This document shows, piece after piece, positions 27,373 through 35,800 of a DNA stretch of 64,000 nt. Source of the stretch: Flavipsychrobacter sp. (GTDB lineage: Bacteria > Bacteroidota > Bacteroidia > Chitinophagales > Chitinophagaceae). A program made the translations under genes and the position numbers. Below the pieces are notes generated by a model that made no database searches, was not told the DNA's origin, and was given only the letters and a program-made list of their open reading frames with translations. Within the stretch, counting starts at the first letter, position 1; each line of letters starts with the position of its first letter. The stretch is from assembly GCA_021155965.1 (NCBI GenBank), contig JAJNBJ010000015.1, positions 1-64,000 on the forward strand, written 5' to 3'.

Positions 27373-27380
27373 CAAAGGTA
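27373..27380 (-). promoter_or_regulatory. -7 box TACCTTTG of fusA
   Basis: An exact TAnnTTTG match on the minus strand, 41 bases before the fusA ATG. The -33 element is not clear. Confidence 0.6.
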
Positions 27381-27505
27381 AGGAAATTTATATGAAAATC
27401 AGATTGAAAGTTTGCTATTTTGAGTAAAAGAAATACTAATTTTAATAAATATGCGTTTTTTAACTATTAGTGTATTTCCAGGATTACTTTTTAAAAGAAA
27501 ATCAT

Positions 27506-28144
27506 ATGATAAGAATTGTTTTTGTTGCGACATTTTTGACACTTTTCGGCTGTGAATCCGGTACTAAAACGGATACTCAAAAAGATCCTGTTCAGAACGA
27601 TACTGAAAAGGATGAGGAAAATGATGTTGCAAAGGCAAATAAAAAGTCTGTTGTTTTCCCGTTGCCCGATGGTTTTGTAGGCCGTGGAAATCCTGACGAG
27701 TATGTAGTTTACTCGGATTCGGTTGAGAGGCGTGATGGCCGTAACGTCTCGACGATTAGATCTATAAAGCCTGTAAATTTTGCCACAATTATAAGTAGTA
27801 TAAAACCTAAGAAATGTATTGGCAAAAGAATTAGCTATACGGCCTGGGTAAAAGCTAGGGACGTGACAGGATGGGCAGGATTATGGCTGAGAATAGACCC
27901 TAAAGATCCCTATAGCGAGGAATGTCTGGGGTTCGACAATATGAGCGGCAGGCCCATACACGGAACCAGCGACTGGGCGATTTACGAAATAGTGCTGGAT
28001 GTGCCTGAGGGAGCTGATCAGCTTGTTTATGGTGCATTGCTGGATGGTGATGGCCAGGTATGGGTAGATAGCATGGAAATAAAAATAGTTGATAAAAAAA
28101 CGCCCCTGACCGACCGGCAACGCAGGCTCCCCAAAATTTTGTGA
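27506..28144 (+). CDS. Lipoprotein with a carbohydrate-binding-like domain
   Basis: ATG 27506 gives a lipoprotein signal with lipobox TLFGC (Cys16); an in-frame GTG at 27470 adds only non-signal residues. After a charged linker, residues 95-200 form a jellyroll-like domain with the sequence marks GWAGLWLRID, FDNMSGRPI, GTSDWAIYEIVLDVP and GALLDGDGQVWVD. The same domain is usually found as the C-terminal part of bacterial transcription regulators, where it is thought to bind ligand. Here it stands alone on a lipid anchor. The MarR gene lies 43 bases downstream. Confidence 0.75.
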   Translation: MIRIVFVATFLTLFGCESGTKTDTQKDPVQNDTEKDEENDVAKANKKSVVFPLPDGFVGRGNPDEYVVYSDSVERRDGRNVSTIRSIKPVNFATIISSIKPKKCIGKRISYTAWVKARDVTGWAGLWLRIDPKDPYSEECLGFDNMSGRPIHGTSDWAIYEIVLDVPEGADQLVYGALLDGDGQVWVDSMEIKIVDKKTPLTDRQRRLPKIL

Positions 28145-28187
28145 CCTATTGCCTGAAATAAAATTGTATAGTCTGTATATTTACGGG

Positions 28188-28664
28188 ATGAAGTTGGAAG
28201 AGGCCATAAAGTCGAATAAATTTCAAGACCAGAAGCATAAGGCAACGCTTAACGTCCTGTATACTGCGTACTGGTTAAGGAATAACTTCAGTAACGCTAT
28301 TAAACCAGAAGACCTTACGGTGGAACAATATAATGTATTGCGCATATTGAAAGGTAAACATCCTGACCAAATGTGCGTGAGGGATATTGGCAGCCGTATA
28401 ATAGAAAAAAGTTCCAATGTGCCCCGCATTATTGACAGGCTGGTACTTAAAAAGCTTGTAAAAAGAACACCTTCCAAAGTAGATAAAAGGGAAACACTTA
28501 TATCACTAACTGATAAAGGGGCCGAGGTATTATTAAAAGCCAATGAGTTGATAGAAGGGTTAAATGACACGATAAAAATGGATGAAAATGAAGCCCTTAT
28601 GCTGAATGAACTGCTGGAAAAATTGCGGGCAAGCGAAGAAGCCGGCGATGGTTCCGTGATATAA
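28188..28664 (+). CDS. MarR family transcriptional regulator
   Basis: A winged-helix regulator of 158 aa. The recognition region is VEQYNVLRILKGKHPD, then CVRDIGSRIIEKSSNVPRI (helix-turn-helix) and the wing SKVDKRETLISLTDKG. The ATG at 28188 is chosen because the upstream in-frame extension reads through the promoter region. The target is unknown; no exporter or enzyme gene is adjacent apart from the upstream lipoprotein. Confidence 0.88.
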   Translation: MKLEEAIKSNKFQDQKHKATLNVLYTAYWLRNNFSNAIKPEDLTVEQYNVLRILKGKHPDQMCVRDIGSRIIEKSSNVPRIIDRLVLKKLVKRTPSKVDKRETLISLTDKGAEVLLKANELIEGLNDTIKMDENEALMLNELLEKLRASEEAGDGSVI

Positions 28665-28748
28665 ATAATTGTCTGCCCGAGGTTACGCAGTTATCCACAT
28701 CTTTAGTACACTCCAAAAAAACTTTACTGTTTTTTAGTTTTTACTTTA

Positions 28749-28756
28749 TACTTTTG
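28749..28756 (+). promoter_or_regulatory. -7 box TACTTTTG of the B12 operon
   Basis: A TAnnTTTG match placed so that transcription would start within a few bases of the riboswitch. A lone TTATCCACA lies at 28691 and is not taken as an origin signal. Confidence 0.55.
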
Positions 28757-28761
28757 TCCTG

Positions 28762-28940
28762 CAAAGGTTCCCGACCTCGGTTGGGATGAAAAGGGAACCA
28801 GGTGAGAATCCTGGACATTACCCGATGCTGTTAGCTCCATAAAAAAGCTTTTTGCTACCTCTGCCACTGTTTCGATACAAGAGACGGGAAGGCCGCAAAA
28901 AGTGGAGTAAGTCAGAAGACCTGCCTCTGCTAGTTACTTA
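28762..28940 (+). promoter_or_regulatory. Cobalamin (B12) riboswitch
   Basis: The aptamer core is readable in order. GGTTCCC/GGGAACC forms a stem, then comes CAGGTGAGAATCCTGGACA, then GCCACTGT with GACGGGAAGG, and the B12-box-like AGTAAGTCAGAAGACCTGCC. Downstream, GCAG/CTGC followed by ATTTTT (about 28979-28998) could be the expression-platform terminator. It controls the four following surface and transport genes, which should be switched off when B12 is plentiful. Confidence 0.93.
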
Positions 28941-29060
28941 TCGCTGCTTTCGGGACCAAAAGCACAGGTGAGATAAACGCAGGGTTATCTGCATTTTTCT
29001 GTATCTGTTTAATTACCCAATTGCTGCATAATACAAGTTGTTTTTAAAACCAATTTATAT

Positions 29061-30029
29061 ATGCGCACATTTACATTGTTATTTTCCGCTCTTGTACTGG
29101 GTACAACAGCCATGGCACAGCCGGTAGCTACTTTCGAAAGCCTGAGCCTCTCGACGTCCGATACATTTTATGTCAACTATTCAGCCCCGGGAACCGACGT
29201 GGGATTTAATAACGGGCTCGCACATTTTCCCTGTGTATATGATACCTCATCGTGGGGTGACTTCTGGAGCTATGGCTTTGCCTACTCCAATATGACCGAC
29301 AGCGTTACCAGCGGTTTTACGAACCAGTATTCTGCAAAAACAGCTATTGGTTATGGTGGATCTTCGCAGTATGCCGTGTCATGGGGGCAGTTTAATAAAG
29401 TAATATTGCTGGGTGGCGCGGTTGGACAGCCTGTACAGGGCTTTTATGTAACCAATAGCACGTATACATACAACAGTATGAGGGACGGCGATATGTTTGC
29501 CCGTAAATTCCATAATGGCGACTGGTTTAAACTGACAGTGCAAGGATATTCTGGTGGCGTTTTGCAACCGACTATGGTAACTACCTACCTCGCAAACTTC
29601 CTTTTCCCGGATACAACAATGAACTACATATTGAAGGACTGGCAGTGGGTGAACTTGGCATCGCTGGGCCCTGTTGATAGCCTGGAGTTCTCTCTGAGTT
29701 CTACCGACAACGGTATGTGGGGTATGAATACGCCTGCTTACTTCTGTATTGATAATTTTACAACAAATGATATAACACTTGGCGTAGCTAACACACCAAT
29801 GTCAGCCGCTAAAGTTTATCCCAACCCTGCAACAAACATGCTGTATGTTGATGTTGCAGATAATGCGATCCAGCAGGTGCAGGTAACGGATATGGCCGGA
29901 AGGGTAATGAGCACTTACAGTGCATCTGCGCATATTGAGATAAATACCTCAACTTTGCCTGCCGGGATGTATATGCTGCAAATGAGTGGTAATGGGAAAG
30001 CCGCTGCTGCTAAATTTGTAAAGGAATAA
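29061..30029 (+). CDS. DUF4465-type surface protein with T9SS sorting tail
   Basis: The first gene of the riboswitch operon. A signal peptide (LLFSALVLGTTAMAQP) precedes a beta-rich domain of DUF4465 type (about residues 25-245; the YGGSSQYAVSW and WKWVNL-like WQWVNLASLG blocks). A T9SS type A tail follows (VYPNPATNMLYVDV to the C-terminal AAAKFVKE). Proteins of this family sit in B12-regulated loci across Bacteroidota, and a surface B12-binding role like that proposed for BtuH is plausible. Here a T9SS tail replaces the lipid anchor of gut Bacteroides. B12 binding is inference. Confidence 0.82.
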   Translation: MRTFTLLFSALVLGTTAMAQPVATFESLSLSTSDTFYVNYSAPGTDVGFNNGLAHFPCVYDTSSWGDFWSYGFAYSNMTDSVTSGFTNQYSAKTAIGYGGSSQYAVSWGQFNKVILLGGAVGQPVQGFYVTNSTYTYNSMRDGDMFARKFHNGDWFKLTVQGYSGGVLQPTMVTTYLANFLFPDTTMNYILKDWQWVNLASLGPVDSLEFSLSSTDNGMWGMNTPAYFCIDNFTTNDITLGVANTPMSAAKVYPNPATNMLYVDVADNAIQQVQVTDMAGRVMSTYSASAHIEINTSTLPAGMYMLQMSGNGKAAAAKFVKE

Positions 30030-30033
30030 TAGT

Positions 30034-31032
30034 ATGAAGAGGTTTTGTTTGTTAATAGCTGGTTTGTGTTGTGCCTTCGTAACATGGGCACAATATGCAC
30101 CGCAGGCCGGGCTTGCGGGCAGCACTGCTATCCCTGCATCAAGCAGCCAGTTTGTGGCATGGGCTACGCATTGCACTGTTCAGCGTGGATATATGGATAT
30201 TGCCAACCACTCATTGGGTTTTGCCAGTGCGGGTAATGATACAAATGCACTGGGGCCGGCAAATAGCTGGATAGTGAGCCTGGGAGATAGCGGGGTAGCA
30301 ATAGTGACCTTTCAAAAGCCTTTGTATAATGGTCCCGGTTTTGATTTCGCCATATTTGAAAATGGGTTTCTGAACACGGGTAATGATTCAGAAGCATTTC
30401 TTGAACTGGCATTCGTTGAGGTAAGTTCTGATGGGGTGAATTATTTTCGTTTCCCGGCTGTTTCTTTAACGGACCATACGGTGCAATTAGGGAACAGCAA
30501 TTACCTCAATGCCCGTAAACTGAACAATTTTGCAGGTAAATACATCGGGATGTATGGTACGCCCTTCGATCTTGATGAACTTGCGGGTATTGCCGGGCTT
30601 AATGTGAACAGTATAACCCATGTGAGGTTGATAGATGTCGTGGGTTCTGTTTCGGGGCATTCCTCGCTCGATCATGAAGATCATATCATCAATGAACCAT
30701 ACCCAACACCATTCCCATCCTGCGGCTTCGACCTTGATGCGGTGGGGGTGATACACCAGGTAGAGACAGGTATTAATACGCTGGGCAAAGATGTATGGGT
30801 GAGTGTATATCCTAATCCTGCAATGGAAAATATTGTACTGTCATTTAACGGGTTTGTGCCGGATAAACTAACCGCTACGCTTACCAATATAACAGGTGCA
30901 GTTATTGAGCAAGTGGCGCTTACACAACCAACGCAGGTAATGCCTGTGCAGCAATATCCCGCAGGAATGTACTATCTCGTTATACAAGATGCTAATGGCA
31001 ACAAATGGGTGGAAAAAGTTACAAAATACTGA
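30034..31032 (+). CDS. Surface protein with T9SS sorting tail, B12 locus
   Basis: 332 aa with a signal peptide (LIAGLCCAFVTWAQ), a central beta-rich domain (about residues 30-240) with the marks GFDFAIFENGF and FDLDAVGVIHQ, and a T9SS tail (VYPNPAMENIVLSF to VEKVTKY). The FAIFENGF type domain occurs beside B12 TonB receptors in many Bacteroidota, but I know of no proven function. It starts four bases after the DUF4465 gene and overlaps the next gene by 28 bases, so it is firmly in the operon. An accessory role in capturing corrinoids at the surface is the simplest reading. Confidence 0.72.
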   Translation: MKRFCLLIAGLCCAFVTWAQYAPQAGLAGSTAIPASSSQFVAWATHCTVQRGYMDIANHSLGFASAGNDTNALGPANSWIVSLGDSGVAIVTFQKPLYNGPGFDFAIFENGFLNTGNDSEAFLELAFVEVSSDGVNYFRFPAVSLTDHTVQLGNSNYLNARKLNNFAGKYIGMYGTPFDLDELAGIAGLNVNSITHVRLIDVVGSVSGHSSLDHEDHIINEPYPTPFPSCGFDLDAVGVIHQVETGINTLGKDVWVSVYPNPAMENIVLSFNGFVPDKLTATLTNITGAVIEQVALTQPTQVMPVQQYPAGMYYLVIQDANGNKWVEKVTKY

Positions 31033-32078
31033 TAGCTATATTGTGTTGCGCTCTTGTTTCCTGTGTGAAGGATAAGCCTGCTGCTGTGGGTAGTATTGAT
31101 TTTGATCCCGTAGGCAATGTGTTTATAATATGCGAAGGAAATTTTGGGAGTGGCACCAGCTCTATGTATGCTTATAATAAGCACAAGGATATTGTATCGG
31201 GCGACCTTTATAGCAATGCCACAAAGCAACCGCTTGGGGATGTGTTCCAGAGTATGGTGAAGATGAATAACCAGTATTTTCTCTGCGTCAATAATTCGGA
31301 TAAGGTGGTTATCCTGAATGCCGGCAACCTTTCTGTTGCCGGGCAGATCAATATCCCTAAACCACGGTATATATTGCCCATCAGCGAAACAAAAGCTTAT
31401 ATTTCTTCTGAATACAGTTATAACGTTTATGCGATAAACCCCCAGACCCACCAGGTAACGGATACCATTGTGCTGCCGCATAAGAACACCGAAGGTATGT
31501 GCCTGTTTGGCAATATAGCAGTGATATGCACCTGGGACACCCTGTGCAATGTTATTTATAAGGTTGATGTAGGTAGCAACAATATTGTGCATATATTGGG
31601 TGTTGATGGGTTTGCGCCGCAGGAACCATTGCTTGATAAAGATGGCATGCTGTGGGTTTTATCCGGCAACCAGCCGCAGAAAAGGGCGGGCGCATTAACA
31701 CGGTTAAACCCTTCATCGGGCGATACGCTTGCCTCATATCATTTCCCTGGTAAGGCTGATGCAATAAAGCCTGTTTTCAACCCCACGAGGGACACTATAT
31801 ATTTTATAGAGGCAGACTATTATGGCGGCACTGCCAACAACGGTATATACAGGATGGGTATTTATGAAAGCGCTTTGCCGGTAACGCCATTCGTGGCAGC
31901 AAGTGCATTCCAGTATTTCTGGGCGTTGGGTGTAGACCCAACTACAGGGCATATTTATGTGGGCGACCCGAAAGGGTTTATCCAGAAAGGAACCGTGTAT
32001 GTATATAAGCCGGATGGTACACAGCTAAAGAGTTTTGATGTAGGCATTGGCCCGGGACATTTCTATTTTGATCATTAG
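31005..32078 (+). CDS. BtuG-like surface B12-binding beta-propeller lipoprotein
   Basis: A lipoprotein (lipobox ALVSC, Cys20) of 357 aa formed of repeated YncE/DUF5074-type propeller blades: VFIICEGNFGSG, VNNSDKVVILNAG, INPQTHQVTDTIVLP and FKGDP-like VGDPKGFIQKGTVYVY. Bacteroides BtuG is a surface propeller that binds B12 with very high affinity and caps the BtuB receptor. Size, anchor, riboswitch control and the BtuB-like gene directly downstream all match. The 28-base overlap with the upstream gene supports translational coupling. Confidence 0.85.
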   Translation: MGGKSYKILIAILCCALVSCVKDKPAAVGSIDFDPVGNVFIICEGNFGSGTSSMYAYNKHKDIVSGDLYSNATKQPLGDVFQSMVKMNNQYFLCVNNSDKVVILNAGNLSVAGQINIPKPRYILPISETKAYISSEYSYNVYAINPQTHQVTDTIVLPHKNTEGMCLFGNIAVICTWDTLCNVIYKVDVGSNNIVHILGVDGFAPQEPLLDKDGMLWVLSGNQPQKRAGALTRLNPSSGDTLASYHFPGKADAIKPVFNPTRDTIYFIEADYYGGTANNGIYRMGIYESALPVTPFVAASAFQYFWALGVDPTTGHIYVGDPKGFIQKGTVYVYKPDGTQLKSFDVGIGPGHFYFDH

Positions 32079-32079
32079 A

Positions 32080-34011
32080 GTGCGAGCTATTAGAAATAAA
32101 ATTGTGCATGGAGTATCATTTCTGATAATGATGCTTGTGCTGCCTTTTGTTATATATGCTCAGAAAAAAGACACCACACTCAGCGATTTTACTATCCAGG
32201 GCAAAAAGAACCAGTCTAATGAGGTAAAAGTTAATGAATTCTCCCCTGGACAAAAGATAAAAACAATAGACAGCGCTACGTTGCAACAATATGAGATGCA
32301 GGGTATGCCTGCATTGCTTGCGCAGCAATCATCAGTATTTATAAAATCTTACGGCGTTAATGGGTTAGCAACCATGAATTTCAGGGGATCTTCAGCAGCA
32401 CAATCCATTGTGCTGTGGAACGGCGTGCCGATACAAAATGCAGCACTGGGCATTGCTGATATTTCCACTATATCCGTATCGCTGATGAACAAAGTGAATG
32501 TGGTATATGGTGGTTCATCTGCACTATGGGGCAGTGGCAATGTCGGTGGCGCGCTTCTGCTGGAGAATGAAACGCCTGTATTTGAACCGGGAAAAAAGTC
32601 ACTTACCGTAAATGGTGGGGCAGGTAGCTTCGGCCAGTTCATGGGCTCGTTGAAAGGAAGTGTTTCGGGCAGGAAATTTTATTGCTCAGCAAATGCATTC
32701 GGGCAAGGGGCAGAAAATAATTTCTCTTATAAAAACCTATACGGTTTAAATACAAAAATGCAGAATGGGGCATTGCAGAGCGGTTCCGTATTGCTGCATG
32801 CTGCCGTGAACGATTCACCACTCGTCATTAATGCTTATTTGTGGCTGCAAAAGTACGTAAGGGAAATTCCACCCGCATTATTTGAAGCCACTTCTGTAAA
32901 GAAGCAAACAGATGGATCAACAAGGTTCCTGGTAGACTGGCAGCGAGAAGTAGGTAAAAGTGCGCTGAATGGCAAACTGGCGTATATATCGGATAAGGTT
33001 AGTTATCATGACGACGCCATATCCATCAGGTCGGAAAATACTGTGCGGCAGGTATACCTGGAATTAGGGTGGAGAAAGCAATTTGGCAGGTATGGCCAGT
33101 TGCTGATATTTGCCCCATGCCAGCTTTCATGGGCAGGTATTGGCCCCAAAGATGGGGATACCGTGCAGCAGGAACGCGCCGGTATCGCGGGGGCATATCA
33201 GGTAAAACTGTTCGGACAGAGATTGAATATTGCGTTGAATGTACGTGAGGAATTAATAGATGGTAAAGATATTTTCCTGCCCGGCGGCAGTGCATCTTTC
33301 CGGTTAACAGATTGGTTGTCGTTGCGTGCAAATGTGCAGCGCACTTATCGTACGCCAACACTTAATGAATTATACTATTTTCCCGGAGGTAACAAAAATC
33401 TTAAAGCGGAACACGGTCTGACTGAAGATGCTGGATATATAGTGAAGGCAAGAATACAAAAGGTAGCCGTAACGCACGACCTTGCCGTGTTTAACCGCGA
33501 AATGAAGGACTGGATATACTGGGTAGGGGGGGCAATATTGACGCCGCATAATATTGCTGAAGTGCATAGCAGGGGAGTGGAGACTGAAACTAAACTAGGC
33601 TATGCGATCGGTAAATGGCGACTGCACCTAGGGGTAAATACATCATACGTACTGGCCACGACTGAGAAAAGTTATATTCAGAATGATGGCAGTATAGGAA
33701 AGCAAATACCGTATACGCCAAGGTATAATCATCAGCTGAACGCAGGGTTTGCATTTAAGGCCTTATCATTGAATTATAATCACACCTATACCGGTTATAG
33801 ATTTACCACCACAGATGAGTCGCCGATGTACGCACTCTTACCTTATGAGACCGGTAATTTGCAACTCATGTATAACCGCTTATTCGGTAAGCATTCCCTG
33901 CAACTCATCGCAGCCTGCAATAACATCTGGAACCAAAACTACCAGGTTGTTGACCAACGCCCTATGCCGGGCATAAACTGGCAGGTTGGCCTAAAAGCAG
34001 GAATATTTTAA
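32080..34011 (+). CDS. btuB: TonB-dependent receptor, BtuB-like B12 transporter
   Basis: An outer-membrane transporter that imports captured cobalamin using TonB. The signal (VHGVSFLIMMLVLPFVIYAQ) precedes a TonB-box region, the plug domain (FIKSYGVNGLATMNFRGSS, then IVLWNGVPIQNAALG and VYGGSSALWGSGNVGG) and a 22-strand-type barrel ending in WQVGLKAGIF. The GTG at 32080, one base past the upstream stop, is the best start; a TTG at 32047 would overlap and give a poor signal, and ATG 32128 would truncate it. No BtuCDF inner-membrane genes are in the window. The substrate assignment rests on the riboswitch and the BtuG partner. Confidence 0.88.
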   Translation: MRAIRNKIVHGVSFLIMMLVLPFVIYAQKKDTTLSDFTIQGKKNQSNEVKVNEFSPGQKIKTIDSATLQQYEMQGMPALLAQQSSVFIKSYGVNGLATMNFRGSSAAQSIVLWNGVPIQNAALGIADISTISVSLMNKVNVVYGGSSALWGSGNVGGALLLENETPVFEPGKKSLTVNGGAGSFGQFMGSLKGSVSGRKFYCSANAFGQGAENNFSYKNLYGLNTKMQNGALQSGSVLLHAAVNDSPLVINAYLWLQKYVREIPPALFEATSVKKQTDGSTRFLVDWQREVGKSALNGKLAYISDKVSYHDDAISIRSENTVRQVYLELGWRKQFGRYGQLLIFAPCQLSWAGIGPKDGDTVQQERAGIAGAYQVKLFGQRLNIALNVREELIDGKDIFLPGGSASFRLTDWLSLRANVQRTYRTPTLNELYYFPGGNKNLKAEHGLTEDAGYIVKARIQKVAVTHDLAVFNREMKDWIYWVGGAILTPHNIAEVHSRGVETETKLGYAIGKWRLHLGVNTSYVLATTEKSYIQNDGSIGKQIPYTPRYNHQLNAGFAFKALSLNYNHTYTGYRFTTTDESPMYALLPYETGNLQLMYNRLFGKHSLQLIAACNNIWNQNYQVVDQRPMPGINWQVGLKAGIF

Positions 34012-34133
34012 TAAAAGCGCGACTGGCCATTATTGCCATGATGGTACCTGCCGGGGAACTGGCGATGTGCGCAACTGCTTAATTCAAATACAAAGATCAA
34101 GAGCGTTATTAGTGCAAGTAGCTTGATTTTCAT
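34008..34133 (-). CDS. Tiny lipoprotein (41 aa)
   Basis: A frame MKIKLLALITLLIFVFELSS followed by Cys21, a textbook lipobox (LSSC). The mature tail is only 21 residues, rich in His, Arg and Gly and ending QSRFY. It resembles the tiny lipoprotein at 58530-58652 in length, lipobox position and basic, aromatic-ended tail. It overlaps the last four bases of the convergent TonB receptor gene. Function unknown. Confidence 0.6.
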   Translation of the reverse strand: MKIKLLALITLLIFVFELSSCAHRQFPGRYHHGNNGQSRFY

Positions 34134-34206
34134 CGGGTAAATGATTTGTTGTAAAAATAAATAAAAAATCAATAGTTTAGTAGCTCATTCATCTAAAATA
34201 TTCACT

Positions 34207-34707
34207 ATGCGCCCGATTGACTGGAGTAAATTCGCTCATAAAATATATATCAATGTCCCCATGCAAAAGGTCTACGACGCTTGGGCAACCAGGACAAATA
34301 TAGAAAGCTGGTTCCTGCGCAAAGGAGAATTTTTTATGCCGGATGGTACAGTCAGGCCTAATGACAGTTATGTGCAGGCAGGGGATACTTATGAATGGTT
34401 CTGGCATGGGCACCCTGATACAACGGTGGAACGCGGGAAAATTACCGAAGCGAATGGTAAGGACAGGTTTCAATTTGTATTTGGCGGGGCAGGCCTTGTT
34501 ACCATAGACATGAGGCAGGTAGACAATGTCACCGAAATGATATTGACACAAAGCGAGATCCCTGCAGACGAAGCCGGCAGGTATAACTACCATGTCGGTT
34601 GCTCTACCGGCTGGACTTTTTACATGGCTAATATTAAGTCAATATTGGAAGGCGGGCTTGACCTCAGAAATAAAAACCCGAATTACAGCAACGTTATCAA
34701 TTCGTAA
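34207..34707 (+). CDS. SRPBCC (AHSA1/START-like) domain protein
   Basis: 166 aa with the helix-grip fold of the AHSA1 family: INVPMQKVYDAWATRTNIESWF near the N-terminus, an EWFWHGHPD strand region and a C-terminal long helix (STGWTFYMANIKSILEGG). Such proteins bind hydrophobic ligands or act as Hsp90 co-chaperone-like factors; the ligand is unknown. It is followed by a strong bidirectional terminator. Confidence 0.85.
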   Translation: MRPIDWSKFAHKIYINVPMQKVYDAWATRTNIESWFLRKGEFFMPDGTVRPNDSYVQAGDTYEWFWHGHPDTTVERGKITEANGKDRFQFVFGGAGLVTIDMRQVDNVTEMILTQSEIPADEAGRYNYHVGCSTGWTFYMANIKSILEGGLDLRNKNPNYSNVINS

Positions 34708-34720
34708 TTTCATATCGTAA

Positions 34721-34758
34721 TAGCAAAAGAGCTCGTATATATGCGAGCTCTTTTGCTA
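34721..34758. terminator. Strong bidirectional terminator
   Basis: A 15-bp perfect stem (TAGCAAAAGAGCTCG with its reverse complement) around an eight-base loop lies between convergent genes. A second, GC-rich hairpin (AGCCCC/GGGGCT) follows at 34772-34795. Confidence 0.85.
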
Positions 34759-34792
34759 TTATTTGAGGAGAAGCCCCTCTAGGGGTTTGGGG

Positions 34793-35290
34793 CTAGTTCA
34801 TTTCATCGGCAGTAGGTCCATACATACCCGGTACCGGAATATTCAGCAAGCGCAGGTAAACACCTAATTGTGCACGATGATGGAAATTGTGGCTGTATGC
34901 AAACGTGCGCAACACTACTTTTTTAGGCAATGTAAAATAGACCTGTTCACCATTGCGCATGGTCCACATTTTTTCAAAATCTTCGTCGTTTATTTTTTCT
35001 AATACGCCAACAGCCTCATTCAGGTTCTTATCCAATATGTCCAGTAATTCCTGGTTGCTGGTTGCTACGTGAGATTTAAACGGCGTTTTGGCAAAATCCA
35101 GTTCATCTGCAAGAAAAGTAGTGCTTACCCAGCTTGGTATTTCAGCAACATGCGTGGCCAGCCTGCCCAGCGTCATAGATTTCTGGTGAGGCTTCCAGTC
35201 GCTCCTGTCTATTGGTACTTTTTCCAGTATTTTACGTGTATTGGCGGCTTCCATCTTCAATTCAGCTATAAGTGCCTGTTTTTGTGACAT
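34793..35290 (-). CDS. DinB family protein
   Basis: A four-helix-bundle DinB/YfiT superfamily protein of 165 aa. Metal-ligand histidines fall in LGRLATHVAEI (about residue 47) and the C-terminal FAYSHNFHHRAQLGVYLRLL (about residues 135-141). The WKPHQKSMTLGRLA opening is a standard DinB_2 start. It is distinct from the 24380-24823 paralogue. Function is probably stress- or thiol-related, substrate unknown. Confidence 0.87.
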   Translation of the reverse strand: MSQKQALIAELKMEAANTRKILEKVPIDRSDWKPHQKSMTLGRLATHVAEIPSWVSTTFLADELDFAKTPFKSHVATSNQELLDILDKNLNEAVGVLEKINDEDFEKMWTMRNGEQVYFTLPKKVVLRTFAYSHNFHHRAQLGVYLRLLNIPVPGMYGPTADEMN

Positions 35291-35380
35291 AAAAATTTAT
35301 TTTTGTGAAAGTAGAGAAAAATATTGAAGCCATAATATCGGTATTCTTTATCTTTCCATTAGATTATAAATTGATGTGCG

Positions 35381-35800
35381 ATGAATGTAAATGAAGTGCC
35401 GCAGGATGAGCGTGACCTGAAGCATGACGGCAGGATAAACAAGCTGATGTATGCTGTGGACAAAGATGGCAAGTACACCGGTATCAATTCCGCCGGTTGG
35501 GAGGCAGAAAATTTTGCCCTGGAGCAAGCATGGGAAGATATAGACGAGGCATTGGTAAAAGTAGAGGCACAAGTGAAAGCAGGTGCACTTAGTCCGATTG
35601 TATATTTTATGCAGAAGAACCTGATGGATATTGCATTGCTGGCTAACTATTCCGGTAAATGGCAATGGCAGGTGAAGCGGCATTTTAAGCCATCGGTATT
35701 CAAGTCATTATCGCCGGAGATGCTGGGCAAATACGCGCGTATATTTAATGTCACTGTTGATGAGCTGGTGAATTTCGGAAAAGATAAAGGAAAGAGTTAA
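35381..35800 (+). CDS. Hypothetical protein with HTH-like C-terminus, paired with a BtrH-like gene
   Basis: 139 aa, no signal. The N-terminal half is acidic and helical (ALEQAWEDIDEALVKVEAQV). Residues 84-133 read like a diverged helix-turn-helix of the XRE type: DIALLANYSGKWQWQVKRHF, then LSPEMLGKYARIFNVTVDEL. Its stop codon overlaps the start of the BtrH-like gene (TAATG), so the two are translationally coupled and should act together. DNA binding is inference from the motif only. Confidence 0.6.
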   Translation: MNVNEVPQDERDLKHDGRINKLMYAVDKDGKYTGINSAGWEAENFALEQAWEDIDEALVKVEAQVKAGALSPIVYFMQKNLMDIALLANYSGKWQWQVKRHFKPSVFKSLSPEMLGKYARIFNVTVDELVNFGKDKGKS

